A DNA stretch of 64,000 nt, taken from contig CM070905.1 in the NCBI GenBank assembly GCA_036417435.1, positions 24,839,592 to 24,903,591 on the forward strand. Reading direction: 5' to 3'. The stretch comes from Inia geoffrensis. Lineage: Eukaryota > Chordata > Mammalia > Artiodactyla > Iniidae. The position numbers and the translations under genes were made by a program. Below, piece after piece: positions 42,801 to 54,110 of this stretch; the stretch's first letter is position 1; every line of letters begins with the position of its first letter. The notes beneath the pieces are model-generated. The model did not search any database, had not been told where the DNA came from, and saw only the letters and a list, made by a program, of their open reading frames with translations.

Positions 42801-44212
42801 AATTAGCATTTCCGAAGAAAGTTGCTACCGCAGGGCAAATTTACAAAGGGTTAAGGGTTGGTGGAATCCAACGAGGGTTGGTGAAGCACCCAAGGGTTAG
42901 CTACATGAAAAGCTACTTTGACCTCTATCCAGGCTTGAAGAGTTTCCTGAAACCCACGGAGACCTGGAGCTGGAGGACAGGTTTACCTGGCAGGAGCTAT
43001 AGTCTTGGGCAAAGAAACACAAGCACTGCCAGCCCAGCAGGGAGAGAATGGGGGCTCTAAGTATCCCAACTTTATTTGCCTCCTACCTTCTCAGCCGTGG
43101 CAAGTCCTTTCCATTGACTAAACTCAACAGGCTGGTATGGTTTATAGAAGTCAGCCGCCCAGGCACACAGGACACAGCAGGATGGAGAAGGATAGGGTAG
43201 ATTTGGAGCTGCAATTCCCTCTCGCCCAGCACGCACCCATGTGTTTCTATGCCACACCTTCTTCTGAGGATGTCTTGGAGGCTTGCCTTCACCACACTGT
43301 ACCCCAGACCCTGGCTCTATCACTTTGGGCCCCACCCACTACCTACACAGCTAAAGAAAATAATCTCCTCTGTCAACACTGATAGAGTTGGGAGTTAGAT
43401 ATCTTGGTAAAGGCACACCTTTCCTTTTTCCCTTTCCAAACCATTCCTATTTTCAGCTGATCTTGATGCTATGGAACAAGAGCTATATTTCCATATACGA
43501 GCCTCAGACATTGATAAATCATAAAGATAAAGCATAAGGCAACTCCTCTAACTGCTTTTCGAATTTGCTTTGCCTTGCTGTGTTCTAATTAGGCTTAAAA
43601 TATTTAGATGAGAAAAAGTAATTCTGGTTCATTTAAGATAAGCCTCCAGTAAGAGGCAGTTTGGAGTTTGCTGTTGGAAGCCAGCAGGGGTTATACAATG
43701 AAGAGTCTAGTTAAGTAAATCCTTTTACTATTAACTCCCTAGTAAGACAGGAGGGAGGAACCAGAAGAATGGTTAGTCTGAAAAAGAGAATAGGAATTAC
43801 TTTCAGTTAATACTTGGTTACCCAGGCAACCACTCCCAGACTGGAAGAAAGCCAAAGTCTTGATTGGATGAGAGACCTGGGGTCTTCCTTTCTGTATCTT
43901 TCTCTTCTGGTCTGGGAGAAAAAGGACCAGGAAGTAGGCACATAGGACAAAGAAAGTGGGGACCAGCCCTGAATGGAGGTATTGGTGAGAGAGGGGTGGG
44001 GACTCGGGGTGGGGGATGCCTCCCTGTTGGAGCTGAGGTTGGTGTACCGACAAGGCTTGGAGCCCCCTGAGGCTCTTCAAGTAGCAAAACCCACCTGGAC
44101 CTCCTGCTCTTCACAGTGTGAAAGGCTTCAGGGCCTCAGACTATCTTAGTTCTGGGAGAAAAACAGAGATCTGAAGCTACAGAACTTTTACAACATGAAG
44201 GAATCTTACACA
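42801..44212. other. Non-coding, nothing firmly recognised
   Basis: 42810-43250 is GC-richer and may continue the unclassified repeat begun at 42501, interrupted by the L1 fragment. The 80-110 codon frames on both strands near 43072-43382 and 43739-44114 overlap each other and lack motifs. Confidence 0.35.
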
Positions 44213-44213
44213 T

Positions 44214-44214
44214 G

Positions 44215-44307
<93 letters not shown>

Positions 44308-44308
44308 A
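44214..44308. repeat. (AT)n microsatellite with palindromic symmetry
   Basis: About 95 bp of almost pure TA repeat. Two GTA interruptions in the left half are mirrored by two TAC interruptions in the right half, so the tract is its own reverse complement over most of its length and could extrude as a hairpin or cruciform. Confidence 0.92.
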
Positions 44309-44440
44309 AAGCCTAACACTTTTATAGTTGAAGAAGTGGACCAGGAAAGTTAAGGGATCTGTCAAGAATCACACAGCTAATGATGAGAGTGAGTGATGAG
44401 AGGTATAGGTATTGCATTCCATCTGCTTTAAAGAGCCACA
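44309..44440 (-). repeat. MIR, antisense, partial
   Basis: GAAGTGGACCAGGAAAGTTAAG, split as GAAGTGGACC and AGGAAAGTTAAGG, then ATCACACAGCTAATGATG and ATTGCATTCCATCTGC fit the antisense MIR core. Confidence 0.55.
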
Positions 44441-45953
44441 TTTGAACATCCCAGGGACCAGAACTGTCCTACAGTTGATGTGATAAGGTACTGAGTTCCA
44501 GTTGACTCGGTAACATTGTTTCTTCATAATGACATAAAATGATGGTCTAATCTAAGGTGATACCTTAGATCCAATGAAATATGGTCAAGAGTGACAGAAG
44601 AATGCATCATTCTTCTGTGCTTTCTTTAAATATTTAAATATATTTCTTTCTTTAAATATATTTCCTTAAATATTATTATTATGATTGTCTTGTTTATTCA
44701 CATTTTATAGGGATTAGTTATTTAATTTAATTATTTAAATTAACAGGTTTTTCATTGGTAGAACAAGTACATTTGAGTAAAGACTGTATGTTTTCTTTCA
44801 GATATCAGCTGTTCACGTTTGGAGTAAATCTATCCGTTCTGCTTAAGCAGCATTACTATGAACACATGCACACACACAACACGCACCCACAATGCGGACA
44901 CAGGGACACACACGCATTTCACTGTAACCCAATGCTCACGTCAGCCCCCTTCAATTGCTGTCCTGACTATAGATGACCGAAACTGGGTGTCAGGGCTTGG
45001 TGATGACTGGGGTGATGGGAGAGTCAACTCGGAGGAGGGTGGGGAGGGAAAAACTAGGACCAGAAGACAGAGTCCGTCTCCCCCAGCTGTTCTAGGATGG
45101 GTCTACCTCTCCATGTCTCACAGACCTGTTTCCTCCTTTGCTCTTCTTGTTTTTCCTCTTACTACTTCCCACCTCTTTTCTTTCTTTTCTTTTCTCCTCT
45201 CAAAGGCCAAAGTACCAAATGGGTTGGGTGTTTTTGATGACGATGGGAATGTTGTATGGTTTGTCATAACCCTACCTCAGGTTCATGGTTCTTAAAAATC
45301 TGTGTGGTGAGCTAAATGCCACAGTCACATTTCTTGCTTTCATTACTTTTTAAAGAAAAAAAATTTTTTTCTTTTGTACAGAAATCTCAAGTTCATTATA
45401 AAGACTACTTAAGCCAATCAGAAAAGTGTAGAGAAGAAAGTAAAAATGATGACCTCAATCCCATCATCCAGAAATAACCACCATACTTGACTCTCTTTCC
45501 CCCATGACTGAGACCTGCTTGTTTCTACTAAGAAAAGACAGCTCAGGGTTTGGTATTTTTTTGGGGGGGGGGTTTGATCCCCTTTACTAAGTGCTGAGAA
45601 CGTGGCAGAGAGCAGGCAGGTGCAGCAGAGGTGGGGCAGTCGCTAGCTTGTCTGGATCCCATTTTCACTTCTGAGCCAGGTGATACTAAATGTCTAACTG
45701 CTTGTGAGGAGATCTCCATTCCCAGAAGGGGGTCCCCGCATGCTCTAGATCCTCACCCAATTCATCCTGTAGCCCAGAAGCTTCTCTTTTGCCAGAGAAC
45801 TTCTATTTCTCTCCCAGCGGCCTTTCCATAGCTCTCCGGAGGAGGGAGAAAAAAAAAAGGCAGCCCATTCAGCTTGCCTGTCTCCAGATTTATTACTAAT
45901 GTGAGGACTCGGGATTTTACAGCTCCCCAGGGTAACTTGTCAGGGCTGTGTGG

Positions 45954-45956
<3 letters not shown>
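44441..45956. other. Unique non-coding sequence with simple repeats
   Basis: Includes an 11-bp perfect inverted repeat at 44594-44618, AT-rich runs at 44630-44750, CA-rich sequence at 44866-44920 and a 10-base G run near 45563-45572. Open frames, including the 145-codon one at 44858, start in the CA-rich tract and have no domain. Confidence 0.45.

Positions 45957-45993
<37 letters not shown>
45957..45993. repeat. (GT)n microsatellite
   Basis: About 18 uninterrupted GT units. It yields artificial Val/Cys and Thr/His frames on the two strands. Confidence 0.95.
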
Positions 45994-45995
<2 letters not shown>

Positions 45996-48684
45996 CTGGA
46001 TCTGGCAGGGGTGACTGAACCTTCTTACACAGTGTGCCCCTCTGCTCCATTCCAGAATCTTCTCTTTCCTCACTCACTGTTTTCTGAGGTAATAGCCTTA
46101 GGTTGTAGACTTTTCTTTGTTTGCCACGTGTTGGTCAATTTTTGTTTTACTTTTTTCCCCCTAGTTCTTATTTCATTAAGTTTGGGAGAGGGAAAAGACA
46201 TAAGCCAGTTTATTCTATCATCCAAGCCCGGAAGTGCCATTGGCAGGTCCCCATGTCCAGTTCAGTGTGACTTTGGAAAGCTCGCTGATTACCCTTCTCT
46301 CAAGGATGAAGGGCAAGTATCTGAGAGCTATAACGTTGCCTGGCGTTTTGCCTAAGCAGAAAGTGTATACATGCTACCTCTCCTTTGCTATAATATTAGA
46401 TTAGTGTTTTCTTGAAAGAGATGTATGTTAATAGGCTTTAAGATACCATTTTCTAGTTTTCTCATGCTTAGCCAAGGCTTTTATAAAATCTCCCTACTAA
46501 ATATGTTCTTTTATATTCCATTAGTGTATTTGTTCTTTAGTTTAGCTTTGCTTTCTGACTGTGGAAGTAAAGCCAATTTTCAGAATCATCTTTTATTTGC
46601 AAAGATAACAAAGTAGTATGCTTCAGCCTTTCAAGCATGTTTTATTGCACTGAAGTGCGCTATCAGTCCTTCAGGGGGAAATCCAGCATTTGGATTGTTT
46701 TGTTTAAATTTTAGAATTGTGCTTTAAATTAATAAAGAGGCAAGTCCTCTCTATCTTTGATCTAGTTTCCACTTAAATAACATTAACTCTCATAAAAAAA
46801 AAACAACAACATAAAGATCAATGGCTCTGTACACAGGTACAGTAGGGGAAAATACCTGTGGCAAAATGACTAGACTCTGATTTACTAAATGAGAAGTATG
46901 TTGAGGAGACACACACAGATTAATAATGACTATGGAATTTTTTAAGGTCACTTTTCAACCCCATCCTTTTTTTTTTTTCCTCCCCAGAGACTTCAGTGGT
47001 TTTCTACCCTCATGTATTCTTCCTGGCATGTTTGACAAGTGTATTAACAACATGCTATAAGCTTTTGTAAAATTGCTTCAGCTGTGGTATACATTTAAAG
47101 TCACTAGTGGTTTATCTAAAAGCTTTGCCTGTGTGTCTTTTCTCACCATATTCTATGTAACAATTAATTAGGTCATCTTTAAAAATAGATGCTGCAGGCT
47201 AAATTCAGCATACACTCAGACAGTGTTTCCTTTCCATTAATTTTTTGTGTTCACAAGTACTTTATCTTGCATCTTATTATCAAACAGTGACTAAAAGACT
47301 TAACTTAGATAAGTAATGTTAGAAAAGAGAACCTTGTGGATCAGATGTGTTCACAAAAAAATGACTTGAGGAATACCTAGGACAGCCAAAAACAAAGGCT
47401 TCATTTCCCATCTCTGTGTCCTGCTATATGCCCTGCTCCCCTCTGCTGTCTACCCTTCCCAAACCTGAATGCAGGAAAGCACACATCTGCATTATTTCCA
47501 CGTAACCTTTCTATTGTGCAGTGTGCTTTATGGCCTGTTGGGGAACCAAGATGACTGGTTTGGAGAGTTTGGTGTGCTGTCATTCTAGTTTTGGTTAGGG
47601 CCCTTCAGGGAGCCTGAGACACAGATACAGAGACAGAAGGGGGACCACCAATTAGCTATGTATTGCCGCTACCTACAGCTAGAGGGTGCTAAAAAGACCA
47701 GAAGACTATATTCAGCCATCCTTTGGGTATGGATGGGATGTCCCATCTCCACCAAATGTCTGGACAACCACTGGATTCCTGAGCCTTCCCTGGGTCCCAC
47801 TGACAAGAGAGTGGACAGGGGCGGGGAGTGTCATATATCTGAACCGGAAAAGACAATCTGTGTCGAGCCTTCCAGAAACCTGTTCTGGGTGCCATCCCAT
47901 GTCCTCTCCAGCCTGTCAGGCTCTCATCCCTGATCTGGCCTCAATGGCATACTCTCTTGAGATGGGGTAAGGGCATCTCTGCAAACAGCAGTTTTAGGGC
48001 TGTTAGACCTGCCGAAGTCTCTGTTGATTTGTGCAAACTCTTTAGGCGCTATCTTTTTTCTATCTATTCAAATAGATGCCAATTACTTTTATTTTCAGCC
48101 TCCAAATCATCTGTCATGGTGGTATTTGTTTGTTTGAATCAGATCTCAGGTCCAGAGAGTTCAGTTAATCATCCTTCTTAGTTTATAACGCATCGGCCTC
48201 ATTGATGGGTGCAAAGCCCTCTTCTTGTTTTATTTTCTTTCTCTTTCATCTTCTCTAATCACTGCTCCAATCCCCTTCTCTCCTTTAGCATTCACTCTGG
48301 TGTCTGATCTGTGTCTTAAAATGTATTGTATCTTAAATAAGTGTGTATCCTTGTTAAGTCTGCAGTGTTGTTTTGCAGTGAATGTGTTCTTAATGTTCAT
48401 CAGTGGTATCGGACTGTAAACCTTGGCCTGTTTTCTACTTTTATCACTCAGCTCTACCCACAACCAATTCCCTAAGTTTCAGTGTCAGCAATAGCACAGG
48501 CGTTCTTATTTCATGCTACATGCTTGTTGTGATTTGGCTGTGGTTCTGTTTAAAATTACAGTAGTTAATTAGACCTCCCACTAAATCTGGCTATGTGATC
48601 CATTAGTAAAGGAGAACATATACTACTGGCCAAAGACAGATCCTAGCCTGTGTCACACCTGGTGGGTTTAAGGAGGGGAGGCTG
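45994..48684. other. Long unique stretch
   Basis: About 2.7 kb without a recognised interspersed repeat, apart from short A/T runs near 46794 and 46970. Multiple overlapping frames at 47658-47970 on both strands have no family. 48220-48580 is AT-rich and UTR-like in texture, but no gene is identified. Confidence 0.4.
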
Positions 48685-48810
48685 GTGGTGTGCCCTGGCT
48701 TAGAGAGTCCATAGTTCTGAGGTCTGGACTTGAATGTCACATTTGCTCCCTCTTACTAAGAAACTGCCCAAGGGAACCTCTCTGTGCCTCTGCTCTAAGT
48801 CTTTTCTCTT
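48685..48810 (+). repeat. MIR-like, sense
   Basis: GTCTGGACTTGAATGTCAC, CTTACTAAGAAACTGCCC and CCTCTCTGTGCCTCTGC resemble a worn MIR core. Confidence 0.4.
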
Positions 48811-50598
48811 CTTCCAACTTCTCTATGTTGGTTGTCTAGTCCTAAGCTAAGGCTGGGGAGGGGACAGGTGCAGGGACCCTTCAGGGGCAGGCTACTCAGC
48901 CTGCACCTGTTTTTAGCCTCTGCCAACAGCGGCCAGACCCCAGCTCTCCCCTGAGTTACCCCAGGATGGCTGCAGGGTGGGCTGGTGCTGCCGTTCTTCT
49001 GGTAAAGGGCAAGTAAACTCTTACAGAATAAAAAGAACACAACTCCTACGCATAACCCCAGCCTATCTGTCCATACGTGGCCCCTCCCTCCTGCACACGG
49101 GCTGACATTTTTCTTCCACGTGTGGTTACCACCAATCTTTTTCTCCTCAGAGTTTCTTCAGAGTCTTTATGTTCGGTCTTCAGATGCATGCACTTTTCTT
49201 TCCCTTTGTGGCTTCTCTAGGGTTGGGCCCAGGGAGGAATTCAGTAGCTCTTGCATGCTGGAAGAAAAACCTTGAAAGTTTACACATAGATGTCATTACA
49301 GAGGAACAGTTATTTCACAGAATTACTGAACTGTGTGGGCTAATACATGATTTTGTCAATGAGAGGTGAAGGATCTTAGTACATGGTTACTTCTTCTCAG
49401 AAATCTTTCTTATGACATGGCAACCCTATAGACATAGCTAATCCCTGCTAGAATTAGCCACTTCCGGTAACAGTGGGCACTGGTGGTTATGAAATGCCTG
49501 TTAGCCACCAAGACTGCCTCAGTCCTAAGTTTTCACCACCCTCCTCTCCTGTGCTGAGCCCCATGTTACAAGCTCAGAGACCCCTTGACTTTCTTCCAGT
49601 TGCACAGGTCGTGCATTAAATTAAAATGAGCACAAGAAGGATTAATTCATTGTGTTTCTCTACCTCCTTAAGTAATCCTGACATGTGATTCCGGCCCATT
49701 TGTGTGCACGTTTGCTGAAAATTATGTTTATTGAGTGGATTTTGAGGACTCTGCATGACAAACTTTGTGAATAAAACTTCAGTGAACCAGACTTGCCATT
49801 TGGTTCTAGATAACTTCTGTCTGCTTTTTTCTTTTCCTTCCTCCATGGGCCAGTATTAGCACACCACACATCTACTCCAGTGTACTCGGTGGCAGTTTTT
49901 CCCTCCCCAAGGACAGATGGTTTAGAAAGACATTCAGCTCATGGCCGGGGTATACTCTTCTTTGACCTCCCTCATGTCCTTGTTCAATGAACTATTTTAG
50001 AAGAGATTTTATTTTCAATGATTGATGACAGTTACGTAAGATGAATCACAGAAAGAACTGCATCCTGTTACAAGCAAGTAAATATTCCCCAAACAACAGA
50101 GCTGTGATTTTGGAGTATAAACGCACCAGAAATGCCATGCTGGGTTAGATCCAACCAAACTGGATGTATCCTGCTCGGTGCTAGGGCTATGGCAAGGATG
50201 CAAGGGGCACTTTTGTGGTAAGTGAGGGGTGAGTGCACCTTGCTGACAAGGTAAATAGCTCTAATTTCTACTCAATAGCATGCTGGAACCATCATCCCAG
50301 ATTATAGCTAAGTCCTTCTTGGAACCTACTTATATTTTCAAGTCTGTACCAATTAAAGAGTTTCATGTTTACCACCTGCTGTGTAAAGTAGCATTCCCTT
50401 TTATTTGTTCTCAAGCCACCTTCTTCAGCCTTCAAAGGGTGCCTCTAATTCTAATACTCCTGAATTTGGAGACCGAGCAGAGCCTTATTTCTGTAACCCC
50501 TTGTGTCTTTTGTAGTATGTTAGGCATCTTTTTATCAATACCAGCCTTCATATTTCTAGACTGTCTGAGTTAAAAAAAGCTGATAGAACAAAGTAATC
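48811..50598. other. Unique non-coding sequence
   Basis: About 1.8 kb with no recognised gene or repeat. Confidence 0.45.
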
Positions 50599-51011
50599 AG
50601 TATTCGTTTTTTTATCTTTATTATATATACGTATAAATATTCTTTTCTAGATTTTTTCCCATTATACGTCATTACAAGATATTGAATGTAGTTCCCTGTG
50701 CTATACAGTAGGTACTTGTTGTTTGTCTATTTTATATATAGTAGTGTGTATCTGTTAATTCCAAATTCCCAATTTATCTCTCTCCCCCTTTCCCCTTTGG
50801 TAGCCATAAGTTTGTTTTCTATGTCTGTGAGTCTATTTCTGTTTCGTAAACAAGTTCATTTGTATCATTTTTAAAGATTCCACATATAAGCAATATCATA
50901 TGATATTTGTCTTTCTCTGTCTGGCTTACTTCACTTAGTGTGATAATCTCTAGGTCCATCCATGTTGTTGCAAATGGCATTATTTCATTTTTTATGGCTG
51001 AGTAATATTCC

Positions 51012-51050
<39 letters not shown>

Positions 51051-51165
51051 TATATATATATATACACACACCACATCTTCTTTATCCATGCATCTCTCAA
51101 TGGACTGTTAGGTTGCTGCTTCCATGTCTTGGCTATTGTAAGTAGTGCCGCTAGTATTCATTTTA
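50599..51165 (-). mobile_element. L1 3' UTR/ORF2 end, antisense, with TSDs
   Basis: Antisense L1 at about 50611-51152: GTTCCCTGTGCTATACAG, ATAGTAGTGTGTATCTG, GGTAGCCATAAGTTTG, CTGTCTGGCTTACTTCAC, CCATGTTGTTGCAAATGGC, CTGAGTAATATTCCATTG, then an expanded GT tract and CATCTTCTTTATCCATGC. AGTATTCGTTTT (50599-50610) and AGTATTCATTTT (51153-51164) form the TSD with one change. Confidence 0.9.
51014..51070. repeat. (GT)n/(TA)n tract inside the L1
   Basis: About 35 bp of GT repeat followed by TATATATATATA and ACACACAC. It sits where the L1 normally has a short TGTGTATATA segment, so it expanded after insertion. Confidence 0.9.
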
Positions 51166-51327
51166 AAATCTATCTTTCAGAAGTTTTATTCAAAACCCAA
51201 TAGTGTATATATAATAAGAGGTTCTAGAACCAGTTTAAACAGAAAAAAAGATTTAGTCCATAGGTTGGAAAAAGGAGATAGCTAAGAAATAGCCATTTGT
51301 CTGCAAGGTAGGTGAATGGCAAGACTA
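51166..51327. other. Non-coding, nothing recognised
   Basis: Short unique interval between the L1 and the L2 remnant. Confidence 0.4.
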
Positions 51328-51700
51328 AATTCAACAAGCACTCACTGATTATCTTACTATGTGCAAGTCACTTTTCAAGTCACTGGGAGCAAAGGTTAAG
51401 TAAAGTGTGGTTTCTTCCAGGCCCACAGGCGTGGGCAAGGACTGAGTAGGGGTGGCCTTCAGTACTCTGGGAAAGACAGCTTTGCGGACGAGGTGGCACC
51501 TGAGAAGGGAGAGGAGTTTATAATGGATAGGATGGGGAGAGAGACAAAGACCTTTCACTGAGAGGGGACATCCCGTACAAGGCTTGGATCTTAAAACAAC
51601 ATGGAAATACATTGGAATAAACCAGGAAATAATTTAGAAAAGCTGCAACATAATGTGCCAGGATGGAAGCAGCAAGAAGCTGGAAGGGCTGCAGGTGTGG
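51328..51700 (-). mobile_element. L2 LINE 3' region, antisense
   Basis: Antisense L2: CAAGCACTCACTGATTATC, TACTATGTGCAAGTCAC, ACGAGGTGGCACCTGAG, GGAATAAACCAGG and CAAGGCTTGG. Several insertions and deletions. Confidence 0.5.
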
Positions 51701-52189
51701 GCAGGAGCTGGATCCTGAGAAAGACAGCTAAGTTTGCACTATTATTTTTCTGAGTTCCAGGGAAGAGTGCTCTTTGCAAACCTAGAAAGCTGTACTATCA
51801 GAATGATGGGCTTCCTTCAAAGCTTTTCTCCTGATTCCAGCCTGCAAAGCATCATTTTCCTAGAGAATCAGGGTCGTGTGGTGCCTCTGCTGATTCCCTT
51901 GACCCTGTTTCTGGAACCCCGCTGCCCTCAAGGTGGCATTTGGTAGAGGTGACTGGGCAGCCATCTAACCTTCACATCCATGCTCACCAGGTCCCCTGCA
52001 CTTGGACCTCTCCTCCCTTGGCCTCCCTTGGACCACTGACTAACCTCGAATACAAAGTCTAGGCCTTGGGTGTTCCTTCGTGTATACATTGGATTTCACT
52101 AACAAGCCAATTGCATTTTGCAAAGGTTAAAAAAGGCTAGCATTTAGTCTGTTTATAGTCAGACAATTCAGGTATCTGTCATATCTAAT
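51701..52189. other. Non-coding, nothing recognised
   Basis: No gene or repeat recognised. A 70-codon plus frame has no motif. Confidence 0.4.
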
Positions 52190-52330
52190 TGAAATCAAAT
52201 TACCGTTATGAATAACTGCTTTGTGCCAGGAGCTGTCCTAGGTGCTGGTGACACAAAATGAATTACGGCCTTGGGAGTCCAGTCTAGGAGGAGAAATGGA
52301 CAGAAGTGACTTGAGACGTTTGAGGCTGCT
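52190..52330 (-). mobile_element. L2 3' end, antisense
   Basis: AACTGCTTTGTGCCAGGAGC, TGTCCTAGGTGCTGGTGAC and GGAGTCCAGTCTAGGAGG match the antisense L2 terminus. Confidence 0.6.
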
Positions 52331-53544
52331 CTTACTTCATACTCACCACCTTCAAATAGACTGACAGCCCTCGGCGTCCCAGTGAAACTGCCCTAGCAAC
52401 CTCCACCATGACTATTTCCAATCACACTCTCTCTACCTCTCGTCTTTCAACAAATGACTTTCTACTGCTTCACAGAGAAAACAGATGATATCCACCTACA
52501 ACCATCTCAAAGTCCCCCAAATCTTTTAACCTCCCTATGGTTTGCTCTCTCCTTCCTCTTTTGGTGGCAAAGTTGTCTTTCCCATGAAAGTTCTACTCAT
52601 GGTCTGGATTTGACTTTCTCCCACATTCTCGTAGTTCCTCGGTTATCAATTTTTTAAAAACGAATTTCTCTCTCCTTTACTGTTTGTCTGATTGCCAGGG
52701 ACACTGGGATTGGAATTGCACTAGCTTTGCATGGTGCTTGGATTAACCATGACTTCTTGTCGGCAGAAGTGCTTCTGTGGCCGTGAAATATGCCTTTCCC
52801 ATGGACTATAAATAAAATGAGACTCACACTTCATTAATGAATTCTTCCTTTCAATATCCCAAGGGATCCAAATGCTAAAGATACAGTATTTCACAGTGGG
52901 TTCTGCAACCTTTTATGTAACATATGCTTTAAGTAAGTGGGTTATGGTCTTGTGATTAATGTGACCTAATATTCACATTGAGAAAACGGGAGGTGTTAAA
53001 CTCCTTAAGAAACCCAAGAGCTTCAGGAGATTTTTGTAATTCATGCTATAATAAGATTGACTGATTTGTTATTCTACAAATGGAATGCCTGTAATTTAAC
53101 TTTGACTGACAAATGGTTCCACATTGTTAAGAACATCAGTATCATACAGGATTTGAACTCTAGTTCTATTGAACATGTCTGATAAATAATTTTATTCATG
53201 ATTTTCCTTTTTGGAAAATTTCTTCAGGGATCTTTTCATTGTTTTCTCCAGGTGTCATCAGCTGTGCTTCTAATTTAAAGAAATAATTTCTGTTTCATAA
53301 TACCTATGTTCATTTATAAAAAAAGACTCAAAAACAAACTTGCAAAGGCAAGACCCACCTAAGGACACTCTAGACCACTTTCCCCTGGAATTTATTACTC
53401 TGGAGTTTGAATACAGAGATAAACTGAAGTCAGGTTAGACAGTATGTAGATCCCAGTGGAATTTACAATCTAGCTCAAGTGTCTTTGAAAACAGAATGAA
53501 AGTGTTAATCAGGTTGGCGGACTATTTCCTTTGTTTTAGGTATT
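52331..53544. other. Mostly unique non-coding sequence
   Basis: The part 52330-52660 (CTTTCTACTGCTTCACAGAG and a following CT-rich stretch) could be a remnant of an L2 internal region, but the match is too weak to claim. The rest is unrecognised. Confidence 0.35.
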
Positions 53545-53794
53545 CAGTGATGACCATTTCTTTTTTTTTTTTTTTTTTTTCTTTTACGGTACGCGGGCCT
53601 CTCACCGTTGTGGCCTCTCCCATTGCGGAGCATAGACTCTGGATGCGCAGGCTCAGCGGCCATGGCTCACGGGCCCAGCCGCTCCGCGGCATGTGGGATC
53701 TTCCTGAACCGGGGCATGAACCCATGTTCCCTGCATCGGCAGGCGGACTCTCAACCACTGCGCCACCAGGGAAGCCCAGTGATGACCATTTCTT
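53545..53794 (-). mobile_element. CHR-type SINE, antisense, 18-bp TSD
   Basis: Minus-strand CHR SINE at about 53563-53776: long T tract, ACGGTACGCGGGCCTCTC, GGAGCATAGACTCTGG, GCTCAGCGGCCATGGCTC, GAACCCATGTTCCCTGC and GCGCCACCAGGGAAGCCC. The TSD CAGTGATGACCATTTCTT is exact at 53545-53562 and 53777-53794. The 132- and 103-codon frames across it are artefacts. Confidence 0.97.
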
Positions 53795-53865
53795 GATTTT
53801 AGGGTAACCTGTATCCAGTGTTGTTTTCTTACTTTGCTGCCCTCGCCCTCTCTTTTTTTTGCTCA

Positions 53866-53914
53866 GCACCTTCATCATCACCATCACCATCACTACCACT
53901 ATCATCATCATCTT
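53866..53914. repeat. Imperfect (CAT)n/(CAC)n microsatellite
   Basis: About 45 bp of CATCAT and CACCAT units giving a His-rich frame on one strand and a Met/Val-rich one on the other. Confidence 0.9.
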
Positions 53915-53924
53915 TGTCATAATT

Positions 53925-54110
53925 TGAATTTCGACACTGTGCCAAGTATTTTACCTCCACTGTTTCTTACCCTCAGACCAGCCCTGCAAGGTGGGCATTA
54001 TGCTTATTTAACAAGCGATGAAAACAAGATTCAAAGAGATTGATGAACTTGTTCAAGTTTACTCAGTAAGTGGTAAAACCCACACGAGAACTTGGGCCTG
54101 AAAGACTTAA
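53925..54110 (-). repeat. MIR, antisense
   Basis: CGACACTGTGCCAAGTATT, CAAGCGATGAAAACAAG, GATTGATGAACTTGTTCAAG, TTTACTCAGTAAGTGG and AGAACTTGGGCCTGAAAG. Confidence 0.75.

Noticed and set aside
35146..43250. Similar starts at 35146 and 42501 as a new repeat family
   Set aside because: The resemblance is short and I half-recognise it as an old mammalian repeat. Without a search it cannot be called new.
44858..45295. 145-codon frame
   Set aside because: It begins inside a CA-rich simple repeat, and the rest has no recognisable domain.
45762..46355. 103- and 135-codon frames across the GT repeat
   Set aside because: The Cys-Val and Thr-His runs come directly from the dinucleotide repeat.
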